Of a stretch of DNA of 55,909 bases, positions 17,203 to 26,792 are shown piece after piece. The DNA is taken from positions 1 to 55,909 of the forward strand of contig NZ_SMBP01000021.1 of assembly GCF_004341945.1 (NCBI RefSeq). Reading direction: 5' to 3'. Within the stretch, counting starts at the first letter, position 1, and every line of letters begins with the position of its first letter. The notes beneath the pieces are model-generated. The model had not been told where the DNA came from, did no database searches, and saw only the letters and a program-made list of their open reading frames with translations. Made by a program: the position numbers and the translations under genes. The stretch is from Longicatena caecimuris. Its GTDB lineage: Bacteria > Bacillota_I > Bacilli_A > Erysipelotrichales > Erysipelotrichaceae.

Positions 17203-18042
17203 ATGGCAAAAAATACATATGAAACAAACCCTTATGCGGTTGAATTACATCATATTTCTAAAATTTATAAATTAAAGAAAAAAGACGGACAAAAGTCAAA
17301 TGATAACGAAAGCTTTTATGCGTTAAGAGATATTAGTATCAAAGTTGAAAAAGGCGATGTTGTTGGCGTGTTAGGAACCAATGGCTCCGGTAAATCAACG
17401 TTATCCGTTATTTTAGCCGGTATATCCGATATCGATGGCGGGGAAATGAATGTTAGTGGAGAACAAGCCTTAATTTCCATCAATACAGGGCTGAATCAAC
17501 AATTGACCGGCTTAGAAAATATCAACGTTAAGGGTGCTTTGATGGGCCTTTCTAAAAAACGTATTCAGGAAATTACGGAGGATGTTATTGAATTCGCAGA
17601 ATTAGGCGATTTCTTATATCAGCCGGTAAAAAAATATTCTAGCGGTATGAAATCAAGACTTGGTTTTTCAATATCTCTGGCATTGGATCCGGATATCTTT
17701 ATTGTCGATGAAGCCTTATCCGTAGGAGATAAAGGATTCGCCCAGAAATGTATGAATCGTATGAAAAAACTGCGTGATGAACAAGGAAAGACAATCTTCT
17801 TTATCTCACATGCATTGCCACAGGTACGAGAATTCTGTAAGACGGGAATGTGGATTGAAGGTGGAAAGCTTATTGAATTTGGGGAAATTAATGAAGTATG
17901 TGACCACTATTCAGAGTATGTAGATAAATTGAATGCAATGAGTGATAAAGAAAAGAAAAAAATGTTAAACGAAAAATTTGAACAGCGAATCATTCATAAC
18001 TATAAAGAGGGATTCTTATCTAAATTATTCACGAAAAAATAA
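17203..18042 (+). CDS. ABC transporter ATP-binding protein for polymer export (TagH-like)
   Basis: A 279-residue ATPase. Walker A GVLGTNGSGKSTL (about 52-64), signature YSSGMKSRLGF, Walker B DPDIFIVDEALSVGD and switch His in FFISHALPQV are all present. A lysine-rich tail follows. The GDKGF after Walker B and the ISINTGLNQQLTGLENI segment are features of the TagH/RfbB polysaccharide-export subgroup. It lacks the extra C-terminal domain of Bacillus TagH. The ATG at 17203 is preceded by AGGTGAT; a GTG three codons earlier overlaps that site and is unlikely. It begins 14 bases after the permease stop. Confidence 0.88.
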   Translation: MAKNTYETNPYAVELHHISKIYKLKKKDGQKSNDNESFYALRDISIKVEKGDVVGVLGTNGSGKSTLSVILAGISDIDGGEMNVSGEQALISINTGLNQQLTGLENINVKGALMGLSKKRIQEITEDVIEFAELGDFLYQPVKKYSSGMKSRLGFSISLALDPDIFIVDEALSVGDKGFAQKCMNRMKKLRDEQGKTIFFISHALPQVREFCKTGMWIEGGKLIEFGEINEVCDHYSEYVDKLNAMSDKEKKKMLNEKFEQRIIHNYKEGFLSKLFTKK

Positions 18043-18066
18043 AGCAACAACATCGTTGTTGCTTTT
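18042..18066 (+). terminator. Intrinsic terminator after the ABC pair
   Basis: AAGCAACAAC (18042-18051) and GTTGTTGCTT (18055-18064) form a perfect 10-bp stem with a 3-base loop and a short T-run. It may be partial, since no clear promoter is seen before the next gene. Confidence 0.8.
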
Positions 18067-18112
18067 GCTCTATAGTTGAAAGGGAAAGAACATGCAATGA
18101 AAGGAGTTTTTT

Positions 18113-19156
18113 ATGGATAAAGCAGTTGAAAATACAACGACGAGATTAGTGTGGCTAGACCAATTAAAAGCTATTTCCATGTATTTCGTCGTTTTAGGTC
18201 ATTCACTGTTAAAGTTTAAAGAAGGAAAATTATTTCGTTTTATTTATTCCTTCCATATGCCATTATTTTTCATGATATCCGGCTTAACATTTCGTCCTGA
18301 TAAATATACGACGATCATGGATTGTGTGAAAGATAAAATCATAAAACTAGCTCATCCCTACATCATGTTAAATATATTATCTTTACCTTTTTGGTACATC
18401 AACATGAAAACCCATATGATCCAACCGGATTCTTTGATAGAAGTTTTATTCGGCGTCTTTTATTCCAATAGCGCCGTTGTCAGAGCTCCATCCAATGCGA
18501 CATGGTTTTTAATGACCTTATTATTTGCTGAGGTTATTTATTATATGATACATTATTATTTAAAAGATGATAAATCGGTTTTCTTAATGTCGTGTATCTT
18601 GGGTGTCATCGGTGTTATGGCACCGTTGGGAAAAGAGTTTTTGGATGCTCCATTCCATTTTGATGTATCTTTAGTTGCGCAATTTTATTATGGGTGTGGC
18701 TATTTGATAAGAAAGTATTTTACGAATTTCATGAATGCCTTTAAGGAGCATTATCGCTTTAAAATCTTTCTGTTGTTCAGTGTGGGAACCTTTTCGGCAT
18801 TTATCAATAAGCAAGTAGATATGAGCAATGAGCTGTATCGCAATATCACCTATATGCTGATTAGTTCTTTCACATTATCCTTCATTCTCATCTTTCTTGC
18901 GAAAAAGTTTAATTTCCACTCGAAGCTATTATCCTATATCGGACAGAATACCATCATCATATTAGCTTTGCACATCCCTATGTTACGTATTCTCCAGGCG
19001 GCTTTCCCGATTTTTTTAACAAGTCAGTTTTATGCCGTGTTAGCATCCATCATCATATACTTCATTATGGTGATATTTATATGGTTTATTAACCGTTATT
19101 TATATTTTATAGTAAAAATGCCCAAAAGGTTACAAAACATAATTCATCGATTTTAA
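18113..19156 (+). CDS. Acyltransferase 3 family membrane protein
   Basis: A 347-residue protein with about ten membrane helices. The N-terminal WLDQLKAISMYFVVLGHS with His30 and the FHMPLFFMISGL segment are the acyltransferase 3 signatures (OafA/NolL/WecH group), which transfer acetyl or other acyl groups to sugars on the outside of the cell. Location between the exporter and the glycerophosphotransferases suggests O-acylation of the same polymer. AAAGGAG lies 6 bases before the ATG. Confidence 0.85.
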   Translation: MDKAVENTTTRLVWLDQLKAISMYFVVLGHSLLKFKEGKLFRFIYSFHMPLFFMISGLTFRPDKYTTIMDCVKDKIIKLAHPYIMLNILSLPFWYINMKTHMIQPDSLIEVLFGVFYSNSAVVRAPSNATWFLMTLLFAEVIYYMIHYYLKDDKSVFLMSCILGVIGVMAPLGKEFLDAPFHFDVSLVAQFYYGCGYLIRKYFTNFMNAFKEHYRFKIFLLFSVGTFSAFINKQVDMSNELYRNITYMLISSFTLSFILIFLAKKFNFHSKLLSYIGQNTIIILALHIPMLRILQAAFPIFLTSQFYAVLASIIIYFIMVIFIWFINRYLYFIVKMPKRLQNIIHRF

Positions 19157-19171
19157 GAACGGAGTGAAAAG

Positions 19172-20320
19172 ATGCAGGCAATTATTAAGCTAGGTACCGC
19201 AGCCTTAAATGTTTTATATTTTTTCATAAAACTTTTACCGGTAAAAAATAAAGTTGTCATGATATCCCGACAGTCAAATACACCATCCATAGATTTCATC
19301 TTGTTGAAAAAAGCTCTTCAACAACAAGATGCATCCGTTGATGTCGTGTTTTTATGTCACACCTTGGATGGCGGATTAAAATCATCGTACAAAGATAAAA
19401 TCAAATATGCCTTTCATATGTTGAAGCAGATGAAAGAGATTGCCAGCAGTAAAGTGGTCGTCTTAGATACCTATTGTATCGTCATCTCCCTTTTGAAACA
19501 TAGACGTTCTTTAAAAATCATTCAGATGTGGCATTCAATAGGAACGATGAAAAAATTTGGTTATACCGCATTGGATACGGCAGAAGGAACAAGTACGAAG
19601 ATTGCGACGGCCATGCGCATGCATGAACAGTATTCCTATGTATTCGCCAGTTCCCCTGCTTATCAAGCCGATTTAGCAAAGGGATTTCATTGCCCCGAAG
19701 ACATTGTACGCATTTATCCTTTGCCAAGAGTGGATATCTTAACTGATGCTTCTTATAAACAAGAAATGCGTAAAAAGCTATATCAAAAATATCCAATCTT
19801 GAAAGAAAAGCAAGTTATTTTATATGTTCCGACATTTAGAAAAAAGGAAACGATGATGCAGACATATGTTGATAAACTGTGTGATGCCTTATATGATGAT
19901 CAGATCCTAGTGGTAAAACGGCATCCATTATCAAAGCTGACGATTCACAATCCTCATGTATTGGTTGATACTTCCTTTACCTCCTTTGATATGTTGTTTG
20001 TTGCCGATGCTGTTATCAGTGATTATTCTTGTATTATTTATGAAGCGGCTTTATTAAATATCCCTCTGTATTTTTATAATTTTGATATGCAAAATTATAC
20101 CGGTAAACGAGGTCTTGCGATTGACTATGAAAACGAGCTTCCCGGAGTCATCAGTAAAGATCCTAAAGTCATTATTGATTCTATTGAAAAAGAGCCGTAT
20201 GATATGGATGAATTACAACGCTTCTGCAAAAAATATGTGGTATATGATGGGAACACAAGTCTTCATATTGCCGATTTTATATTGAATTTGATGAAAGAAG
20301 GAAACGATGCACATGAATAA
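19172..20320 (+). CDS. CDP-glycerol glycerophosphotransferase family protein (TagB-like)
   Basis: A 382-residue protein of the TagB/TagF family, peripheral membrane enzymes that move glycerol phosphate or ribitol phosphate from CDP-alditol to a growing wall polymer. The family hallmarks are MWHSIGTMKKFGY (about 119-131, with His121), VILYVPTFRKKE, a second His in VVKRHPLSKL and VISDYSCIIYEAALLNIPL. Its length matches TagB-type primases better than TagF polymerases. It starts 15 bases after the acyltransferase and overlaps the next gene by 14 bases. Confidence 0.85.
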   Translation: MQAIIKLGTAALNVLYFFIKLLPVKNKVVMISRQSNTPSIDFILLKKALQQQDASVDVVFLCHTLDGGLKSSYKDKIKYAFHMLKQMKEIASSKVVVLDTYCIVISLLKHRRSLKIIQMWHSIGTMKKFGYTALDTAEGTSTKIATAMRMHEQYSYVFASSPAYQADLAKGFHCPEDIVRIYPLPRVDILTDASYKQEMRKKLYQKYPILKEKQVILYVPTFRKKETMMQTYVDKLCDALYDDQILVVKRHPLSKLTIHNPHVLVDTSFTSFDMLFVADAVISDYSCIIYEAALLNIPLYFYNFDMQNYTGKRGLAIDYENELPGVISKDPKVIIDSIEKEPYDMDELQRFCKKYVVYDGNTSLHIADFILNLMKEGNDAHE

Positions 20321-21971
20321 AGTTATCATAACCGATATTTATTGGCATAATATTTATCTGACATTATCTTTACAAGGGGATGCCATCAAGGATTGCCATT
20401 TTTATGTGACGGATTTAAAAAAAGTATATCCTCTGGAACAACCTGTAGACAATAAGCTGACGATAAATATGGTAAACATAAATGAAACCAAACTTTTAGA
20501 TAATGGGAAATGGTATTTTTATTATGAAAAAGATCATGAAAAATATTATCTCAGTATCACAGCGGCATGTGGATATAAACTGGAACAATTGGATAAGCTG
20601 TATCGTTATGGTCAAGAATGCTATGCCTATGCCATTAATTTTCAGATTAGCGATATGGCGGTTTTACAGAAAAAAGCGGCGCAGACTCCTTTGGTCATCC
20701 ATGGGGATGAAGAAGATTTGATTTTATGTGCCTTTACCACCTATATGAAAAGAAATGACCATCCCAATCGAAAAGATGTGCGATTAGAATCAAAATCCTT
20801 GAAACAAGGATGCCGAAAAGTAGCTTTTATTCTTACCAAAGCAGCAATCAGAGGGATTTTTGCGGTATTAAGCAGCTGTCGTAAAAAGGATGGCAAACAT
20901 GTGCTCTTCATGTCTGAAACAAGAACACCGATTGGCGGTAATTTAAAAGCGATTGATGATCGTATGAAAGAACGCGGCTTAGATAAAACTTTTAAAATAA
21001 GTTATTCGTTCTCAAAAACCTTGCAGCAAAGCAAGTTTAAAACTTTCTTTACATGGTCAAGATTGTTGTGGCTCATTGCGAAACAGGACTATATTTTTGT
21101 GGATGACTATGTCCCTATTTTTAAAACGATTACTTTAAGCTCTAAAACAAAACTGATACAGGCATGGCATGCCGGAGTCGGCTTTAAATCGGTAGGATAT
21201 TCACGTTTTGGAAAAGCCGGCTCACCATTACCGAAAGATTCATGTCATCGTAAATATGATTATGCCTTAGTAGGCAGTAAAGGCTTAATTCCGGTATATG
21301 AAGAAGTTTTCGGAATTGATCGTTCGCACTTTTTAGCAACCGGATTGCCACGTTTGGATAATTATTTAGATGAAGAACGTATAAACGCTTATAAAATGAA
21401 GTTCTATCAGGATTTCCCGGAATTAAAAGGTCGTAAGATCATCATGTTTGCGCCAACCTATCGAGGAAATACGCAAAGTGATGCATATTATCCATATGAT
21501 AAGATTGATATGGATGGTATTGCAAAGCTTTGTGAACAAGACTATGCCTTTATCTTTAAGATGCATCCTTTCATTCAGGAAAAAGTGGATATTCCTGTTG
21601 CTTATGCAACCTATGTGAAAGATCTGTCACAATATGGTGATATCAATGATATGTTTTATATTACGGATATCTTAATTACAGATTTTTCAAGTAATATTTA
21701 TGAATTTGCGTTACATAAAAAGCCAATCATTTTCTATGCGTTTGATAAAGATTATTATCAGCTGCGTAGAGGGGTGCATCGCAGTTTGGATGATGCGTGC
21801 GGCAAGGTGTGTACAACGTTTGATGAGGTCTTATCGACCATTCGTAATAAAACTTTTGAAATGGAAAAACTGGCTGCATTTATTGAAGAATGCTTTGATA
21901 CACATGAGAAACTGTCGAGTGATATCGTGATAGACAGCATCCTTTTACATGAGAAAGGCGAGAGGTGTTGA
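20307..21971 (+). CDS. CDP-glycerol glycerophosphotransferase family protein
   Basis: A 554-residue protein. The C-terminal two-thirds carries the family motifs: LIQAWHAGVGFKSVGY with His288, IIMFAPTYRGN, FIFKMHPFIQ and LITDFSSNIYEFALHKKP. The first 190 residues are an additional region without a recognised fold, perhaps for acceptor binding. A second in-frame ATG lies 6 bases downstream and is equally likely as start. Which alditol phosphate is transferred cannot be told. Confidence 0.85.
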   Translation: MHMNKVIITDIYWHNIYLTLSLQGDAIKDCHFYVTDLKKVYPLEQPVDNKLTINMVNINETKLLDNGKWYFYYEKDHEKYYLSITAACGYKLEQLDKLYRYGQECYAYAINFQISDMAVLQKKAAQTPLVIHGDEEDLILCAFTTYMKRNDHPNRKDVRLESKSLKQGCRKVAFILTKAAIRGIFAVLSSCRKKDGKHVLFMSETRTPIGGNLKAIDDRMKERGLDKTFKISYSFSKTLQQSKFKTFFTWSRLLWLIAKQDYIFVDDYVPIFKTITLSSKTKLIQAWHAGVGFKSVGYSRFGKAGSPLPKDSCHRKYDYALVGSKGLIPVYEEVFGIDRSHFLATGLPRLDNYLDEERINAYKMKFYQDFPELKGRKIIMFAPTYRGNTQSDAYYPYDKIDMDGIAKLCEQDYAFIFKMHPFIQEKVDIPVAYATYVKDLSQYGDINDMFYITDILITDFSSNIYEFALHKKPIIFYAFDKDYYQLRRGVHRSLDDACGKVCTTFDEVLSTIRNKTFEMEKLAAFIEECFDTHEKLSSDIVIDSILLHEKGERC

Positions 21972-21973
21972 GT

Positions 21974-24706
21974 ATGGATGAAAGAAAACTGACAATTGTA
22001 TTGACGATGCAGAATGGGGTAGAAGGGCTAGCGAAAACATTCGAAAGCCTGCGCCAACAAAAAGAAAAAGCTTTTCAGCTTATCCTTGTCTGTGCACCAA
22101 AAGATAGGGAAACAGTTGAAAAAGAAGCATTGTCATCATTTCATGCAAAGCTTATAGAAAGTGATGCCAACATGCGAGGAGCCTTATTGAATCAGGCGAT
22201 GCAATATGTTGATACAACTTATGTGATGTTTATGGAAACCGGCGATACGATGAATCATCATTTTATCAAGAAAGCAATGAAAGTAATGGAAGAAAATCCT
22301 GCCGCTACCTTTGTTGTCGGTAAATCCTATTGTAATAACCCATTGATGACAAAAACACGCAAACAGCACATTTTAAGTAAACTTTTTATTGAAGAAGACA
22401 CTGTCTATGATCTGTCAAAAGAGTATTCTGCTTTACATACCGCTTTAGATTCTTCCATCTTTCATAGTGAAATGATCAAAAGGATAGGATTCAATGAAAC
22501 CCTGCCATTTGAAGCAGGCACCGATATGGTGATGAAGCTTCTATTAGAAAAACCGGTTTATGCCACCGTAGCAAAAGCGGAATATGAATACTTTGCGCCA
22601 CGTGAAAATCAAGTGCTTTATCATGTTCCATCCCATGATGCACGCTGGTATCATGAATCTTTGCAGAGCTATCTTTTCCCATTGTTAGAATATGCGAAAA
22701 AAACCCAGAAAACGATTCCGGCCTTTTTACAAAATTATTGTGTCTATTATGTAAATTGTCGAATGATGGCCAATAAAGATAATCGTAATAAAAAAGTCGT
22801 CTTAGGGAAAAAACTAGATACGTATTTAGACTTAGTCCAAACATTATTTCTACAAATTGATGATTATTATCTCTTGAATCAAGATGAATTGTTCTATATG
22901 ACAAAAAATCCAGAGATTCGTTGCATGTATTTGCGTATCAAATATGGAAAAGATCAAGTAGCATACACCTATCAAAGTGTTTTGGATGAAGAGAATGAGC
23001 GGGATGTAGAAATGTGTTTTCATGGTTTGCGCATCTCTTCTTTGAATAAACATCGCTTTACGATCAATGTCATGAATTACATTCAGGGAAAGGTTTGGAT
23101 CGATGGTTCATTGATCAGTATCTTTCAGCATGGGAAGGTAGAATATTACGCAAAATTTAATGGGAAAGAATATCCGGTAGTAGATACTGATGCATATTCC
23201 TTAACAAAATACTTTGGGGTCCCAGGATATCGCCGTCTCACATATCATCTGGAATTTCCTTTAGATGAGAAAAAAACAATGCAGAGAATTACCTTCTATG
23301 CCCGCATTCAGGGAGAAGAATATCAGATGAAGATTTCATTTGCGAATCATTGGGCAAAACTATCCAAGACACCGCGGTATTCCTACTGGCGCTTCCATAA
23401 ATATTTATGTCATCATGCCGATAATGGTATTACCATTAAAAAAGCGACGAAGACAAATGTCATAAAACGAGAGATACAATTTCAATTAAATTTAATTAAA
23501 AACCATCATAAAAAGGATTTTGCGGCCTTAGGCTTTCGTTGGTTATATTGGATCACGTATCCATGGTATAAGAATAAACGCATTTGGCTCATGTTGGATA
23601 AGCTGTATAAAGGCGGAGACAGTTGTGAGTATTTATACCGCTATAGTGCCAAATTTGATGATGGCATCACGAAGTATTATTTGATCAATGAAAATACAAG
23701 TGATTATCGAAAGTTGAAGGAAGATGGCTATACGCCTTTAAAGAACGGCTCGTTAAAGCATAAACTTGTTTTTGTCCACGCCGATATTGTCTTAATAACG
23801 AATTCTCATTTATTCCCATTTAATGGTTATAATAAGAGTACTTCTAAATATATCAGAGGCTTATGTAACTTTGGCTCCATGTGTCTGCAGCATGGATTAT
23901 CGGTGCAAAAGTGTGCAATCGCCCAGCGCCGTATCATAGATAATACCCTGATGTATTTTTTAGCAAGTAAGTTTGAGTATGAAAATTTATCAAAACATGC
24001 TTATGGCTATCAGGGATTTGATATTTTGAAGTTAACCGGAATCGGACGTTATGACGGCTTAATTAATAACGATAAGAAACAGATCTTATTATCACCGACA
24101 TGGCGTATGTACAATGCCTTGCCTGTAACAACCAGTGAAGGTGAACAAAGAGGCTATAATCCGGAATTTAAAAATTCAACATATTTCCATGTGTATAACA
24201 ATTTAATCAACAATGAACGTTTGTTACGTTGTGCAAAAGCTTATGGATATAAGATTAAATTCTTGCTGCATCCAATCTTAAGTTCGCAGCTTGAGGACTT
24301 TACCAAAAATGATGAATTAGAAGTTATTCCTTCCGTTGGTGATCTGAGCTATGAAAAAATCTTAACCGAATCCAGCTTAATGGTTACCGATTATTCCGGT
24401 GTGCAATTTGACTTTGCGTATATGCGAAAACCGATTGTGTATTTCCATCCGGATGTTTTGCCGCCACATTATGATGATGGTATCTTCTTCTACGATACGA
24501 TGGGCTTTGGTGAAATATGTACAAAGAGTGAGCAGCTGATTGATATGTTATGTGAATATATGAAAACAGGCTGTGTCATGAAGGAGGAGTATCGCAAGCG
24601 CGCAGATAATTTCTATGCTCAAAATGATCATCATAATTGTGAGCGAATTTATCAGGAAATTATGAAATTCCAAAAACAAATCGACATCGATAAGCTGCGT
24701 GTTTAG
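21974..24706 (+). CDS. Bifunctional GT2 glycosyltransferase / CDP-glycerol glycerophosphotransferase
   Basis: A 910-residue two-module protein. Residues 1 to about 230 are a family 2 glycosyltransferase-like domain (LTIVLTMQNGVEGLAKTFES, TTYVMFMETGDTM in the DXD region). Residues about 540-890 are a TagF-like domain with MCLQHGLSVQKC (His640), ILLSPTWRMYN, KFLLHPILSS and MVTDYSGVQFDFAYMRKP. The middle part is a linker of uncertain fold. GETGD replaces a strict DXD, so the first module may be weak or inactive. The ATG at 21974 is preceded by GAGAGG; GTG at 21965 is an alternative. It could alternate sugar and alditol-phosphate additions in one polymer. Confidence 0.82.
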   Translation: MDERKLTIVLTMQNGVEGLAKTFESLRQQKEKAFQLILVCAPKDRETVEKEALSSFHAKLIESDANMRGALLNQAMQYVDTTYVMFMETGDTMNHHFIKKAMKVMEENPAATFVVGKSYCNNPLMTKTRKQHILSKLFIEEDTVYDLSKEYSALHTALDSSIFHSEMIKRIGFNETLPFEAGTDMVMKLLLEKPVYATVAKAEYEYFAPRENQVLYHVPSHDARWYHESLQSYLFPLLEYAKKTQKTIPAFLQNYCVYYVNCRMMANKDNRNKKVVLGKKLDTYLDLVQTLFLQIDDYYLLNQDELFYMTKNPEIRCMYLRIKYGKDQVAYTYQSVLDEENERDVEMCFHGLRISSLNKHRFTINVMNYIQGKVWIDGSLISIFQHGKVEYYAKFNGKEYPVVDTDAYSLTKYFGVPGYRRLTYHLEFPLDEKKTMQRITFYARIQGEEYQMKISFANHWAKLSKTPRYSYWRFHKYLCHHADNGITIKKATKTNVIKREIQFQLNLIKNHHKKDFAALGFRWLYWITYPWYKNKRIWLMLDKLYKGGDSCEYLYRYSAKFDDGITKYYLINENTSDYRKLKEDGYTPLKNGSLKHKLVFVHADIVLITNSHLFPFNGYNKSTSKYIRGLCNFGSMCLQHGLSVQKCAIAQRRIIDNTLMYFLASKFEYENLSKHAYGYQGFDILKLTGIGRYDGLINNDKKQILLSPTWRMYNALPVTTSEGEQRGYNPEFKNSTYFHVYNNLINNERLLRCAKAYGYKIKFLLHPILSSQLEDFTKNDELEVIPSVGDLSYEKILTESSLMVTDYSGVQFDFAYMRKPIVYFHPDVLPPHYDDGIFFYDTMGFGEICTKSEQLIDMLCEYMKTGCVMKEEYRKRADNFYAQNDHHNCERIYQEIMKFQKQIDIDKLRV

Positions 24707-24729
24707 ATGATATATTACGAAATCGTCAG

Positions 24730-24758
24730 TTGTTAGAACCTCTGTTTAGGAGTATAAT
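24730..24758 (+). promoter_or_regulatory. Promoter of the cytidylyltransferase/SDR pair
   Basis: TATAAT at 24753-24758 and TTGTTA at 24730-24735 (four of six), 17-base spacer. It lies in the 90-base gap before the cytidylyltransferase gene. Confidence 0.6.
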
Positions 24759-24796
24759 AAGGCTGATAAAAACAGATACAAACGAGGAGGATTCAT

Positions 24797-25522
24797 ATGA
24801 ATATAGCAATCATTTTTGCCGGTGGCAGCGGGGTACGCATGGGTGCCGGAATGCCAAAACAATTTTTAGAAATCAATGGGAAACCAATCATTATTCATAC
24901 CTTGGACAATTTTCAAAATAGTCCATCCATTGATAAGATTTATATTTCTTGTAAAAAAGACTATATCACGACATTACAAGATCTGACAAAACGTTTTGCG
25001 ATTACGAAGGTGTGCGGCATTGTGGAAGGTGGAAGCAACGGACAGGATTCCATCTATCGTGCATTGCGTGCAGCGGATGCAGAAAATGACAAGGATGCCA
25101 TCGTCTTGATTCATGATGGCGTACGCCCGTTTGTCAGTGAAGAAGTGATCCAGAAAAACATAGAATGTGTAAAACAGCATGGCAGTGCTGTTACCTGTAC
25201 CTCTTTCTTTGAAACACCGATTTTAAGTAAAGGCGGCGAAGAAGTAGAAGAGATGCCATTGAAAAAAGAAATGTTTACAGCACAGGCACCACAGAGCTTT
25301 TACTTAGGTGAAATCATGGAGGCGCATAAGAAAATGCGGGAACTAAATCCAGACTATGTTGATATTGCCGATTCTTGTAACTTATATAAAAATCTGGGTA
25401 AGAAAATGTACATCGTTGAAGGAAATCGCGGAAATATTAAAGTAACGACGCCAGAAGATTTCTATATTTTACGTGCATTATTGCAATATCGTGAAAATGA
25501 GCAGATCTTAGGCTTAAAATAG
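24797..25522 (+). CDS. IspD/TarI-family cytidylyltransferase
   Basis: A 241-residue nucleotidyltransferase that makes a CDP-linked alcohol from CTP. FAGGSGVRMGAGMPKQF (7-23) is the CTP-binding loop with the key Arg14 and Lys21, and IHDGVRPFV, TAQAPQSF and NIKVTTPEDF are the other conserved blocks of the family. Context among glycerophosphotransferases favours TarI-type activation of an alditol phosphate over the isoprenoid IspD reaction. No TarJ-type alcohol dehydrogenase follows; an SDR takes that place. AGGAGG lies 7 bases before the ATG. Confidence 0.82.
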   Translation: MNIAIIFAGGSGVRMGAGMPKQFLEINGKPIIIHTLDNFQNSPSIDKIYISCKKDYITTLQDLTKRFAITKVCGIVEGGSNGQDSIYRALRAADAENDKDAIVLIHDGVRPFVSEEVIQKNIECVKQHGSAVTCTSFFETPILSKGGEEVEEMPLKKEMFTAQAPQSFYLGEIMEAHKKMRELNPDYVDIADSCNLYKNLGKKMYIVEGNRGNIKVTTPEDFYILRALLQYRENEQILGLK

Positions 25523-25542
25523 ATTGAGGAGGCTAGGCTACT

Positions 25543-26595
25543 ATGAATCCAATAGTAAAAGAAGATTTACAACGTATCTGCGCACAGGATATCGCTTGGG
25601 ATAAATTAAAAGATGCCGCCGTTTTGGTTACCGGTGCCAGCGGAATGGTAGGAACCTATTTTGTGCGAACGGTTTTAGCATTAAATGAAACAAGAAAGAT
25701 GAATGCTACGGTTATCTGTGTTGTGCGTAATCCCAAAAAGATACCGGAAGATATAGCAAACAATCCGGCCGTAACAATTGTGGCACATGATGTTAGTAAG
25801 CCGATGGTATATGATGGAAAGGTTGATTATATCATTCATGCCGCAAGCCCGGCCAGTCCATTGATCATGCGCGAAGATCCGGTAGGTACGATTGCGGCTA
25901 ACACACTTGGAGCTTTCTATACGCTAAGTTTAGCGAAAGAGAAGAATGCCAAAGGCTATATGTTTATTTCTTCCCGCGAAATTTATGGACAGCCAGATGA
26001 AAACCAGGAATTCTTCTATGAAAATACGTATGGTCTTGTGGACCCATTAGATGCTAGATCATGCTATCCTGAAGGGAAAAAAGCGGCTGAAACCATGTGT
26101 GCTTCCTTCCATAAGCAGTATGGTTTAAATACGAAAATTGCACGATTAGCCCATACATATGGTCCAGGCATGTCCATTTATGATGGCCGTGTCCAGGCGG
26201 ACTTCTTGAAGAATGTCCTATTCAATGAAGACATTGTATTAAAAAGTGATGGATCCAGTGTGCGAACTTACACCTATATCGCAGATGCCATTGCCGGAAT
26301 GTGGCGCATTTTACTAAATGGGGAAGAACTGGCATACAACATTGGAGATGAAAACGGAAAAGTTTCTATTCGTGAATTGGCTGAATTGTTAGTGAAGATA
26401 AATCCCGAGAAACATTTAAAGTTATGCTTTGATATTCCTAAGGATGCGAACACAGGATGTGCACCGTTTACCATGGGAATCTTATCGAGTGAACGCTTGC
26501 GCGAGCTTGGTTGGCAACCACTTAACACAATTGAAGAAGGATTTACAAGAACTTTACGTTATTTGGAGTATGAAAAAGCAAACGGAAGATTATAA
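25543..26595 (+). CDS. NAD-dependent epimerase/dehydratase family protein (extended SDR)
   Basis: A 350-residue extended SDR. The NAD-binding GASGMVG is at 31-37, the catalytic Ser in FISSREIYG (about 153) and YxxxK at Tyr175-Lys179 (CYPEGKK). It resembles UDP-glucuronate decarboxylase-like epimerases in general layout. It lies 20 bases after the cytidylyltransferase with a GAGGAGG site and is co-transcribed with it. The pair may make an unusual CDP- or NDP-alditol precursor, as proposed for paired IspD-like/SDR enzymes in some capsule loci; the substrate is not determinable here. Confidence 0.82.
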   Translation: MNPIVKEDLQRICAQDIAWDKLKDAAVLVTGASGMVGTYFVRTVLALNETRKMNATVICVVRNPKKIPEDIANNPAVTIVAHDVSKPMVYDGKVDYIIHAASPASPLIMREDPVGTIAANTLGAFYTLSLAKEKNAKGYMFISSREIYGQPDENQEFFYENTYGLVDPLDARSCYPEGKKAAETMCASFHKQYGLNTKIARLAHTYGPGMSIYDGRVQADFLKNVLFNEDIVLKSDGSSVRTYTYIADAIAGMWRILLNGEELAYNIGDENGKVSIRELAELLVKINPEKHLKLCFDIPKDANTGCAPFTMGILSSERLRELGWQPLNTIEEGFTRTLRYLEYEKANGRL

Positions 26596-26601
26596 CAACT
26601 T

Positions 26602-26653
26602 AAGTCTTATTGCTGCCATGATCTTATAAGATTGTAAGCAATAAGACTTTTTC
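26602..26653 (+). terminator. Strong intrinsic terminator
   Basis: AAGTCTTATTGCT (26602-26614) and AGCAATAAGACTT (26637-26649) form a 13-bp perfect stem followed by TTTT. Confidence 0.9.
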
Positions 26654-26767
26654 TTTTCTTCATAAAAGATTGGGTTGTTCCTATCGCGTGATTGTTATCC
26701 TCATATAGAAAGAGTAAAAAAGATAAGTAGTTAAGGAAAGTTAAGATGTGTCGTATGAAACTAGGAG

Positions 26768-26773
26768 TATAAT
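26768..26773 (+). promoter_or_regulatory. -10 element of the SGNH hydrolase gene
   Basis: A perfect TATAAT 20 bases before ATG 26793. Its position rules out the upstream GTG at 26748 as the start, since that codon would precede the transcript. Confidence 0.5.
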
Positions 26774-26792
26774 GCAGGTGGCAGGTGGTCAT

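Noticed and set aside
22491-22904. 137-residue antisense ORF within the GT2/TagF gene
   Set aside because: It has no ribosome site or recognisable domain and lies wholly inside a well-supported gene.
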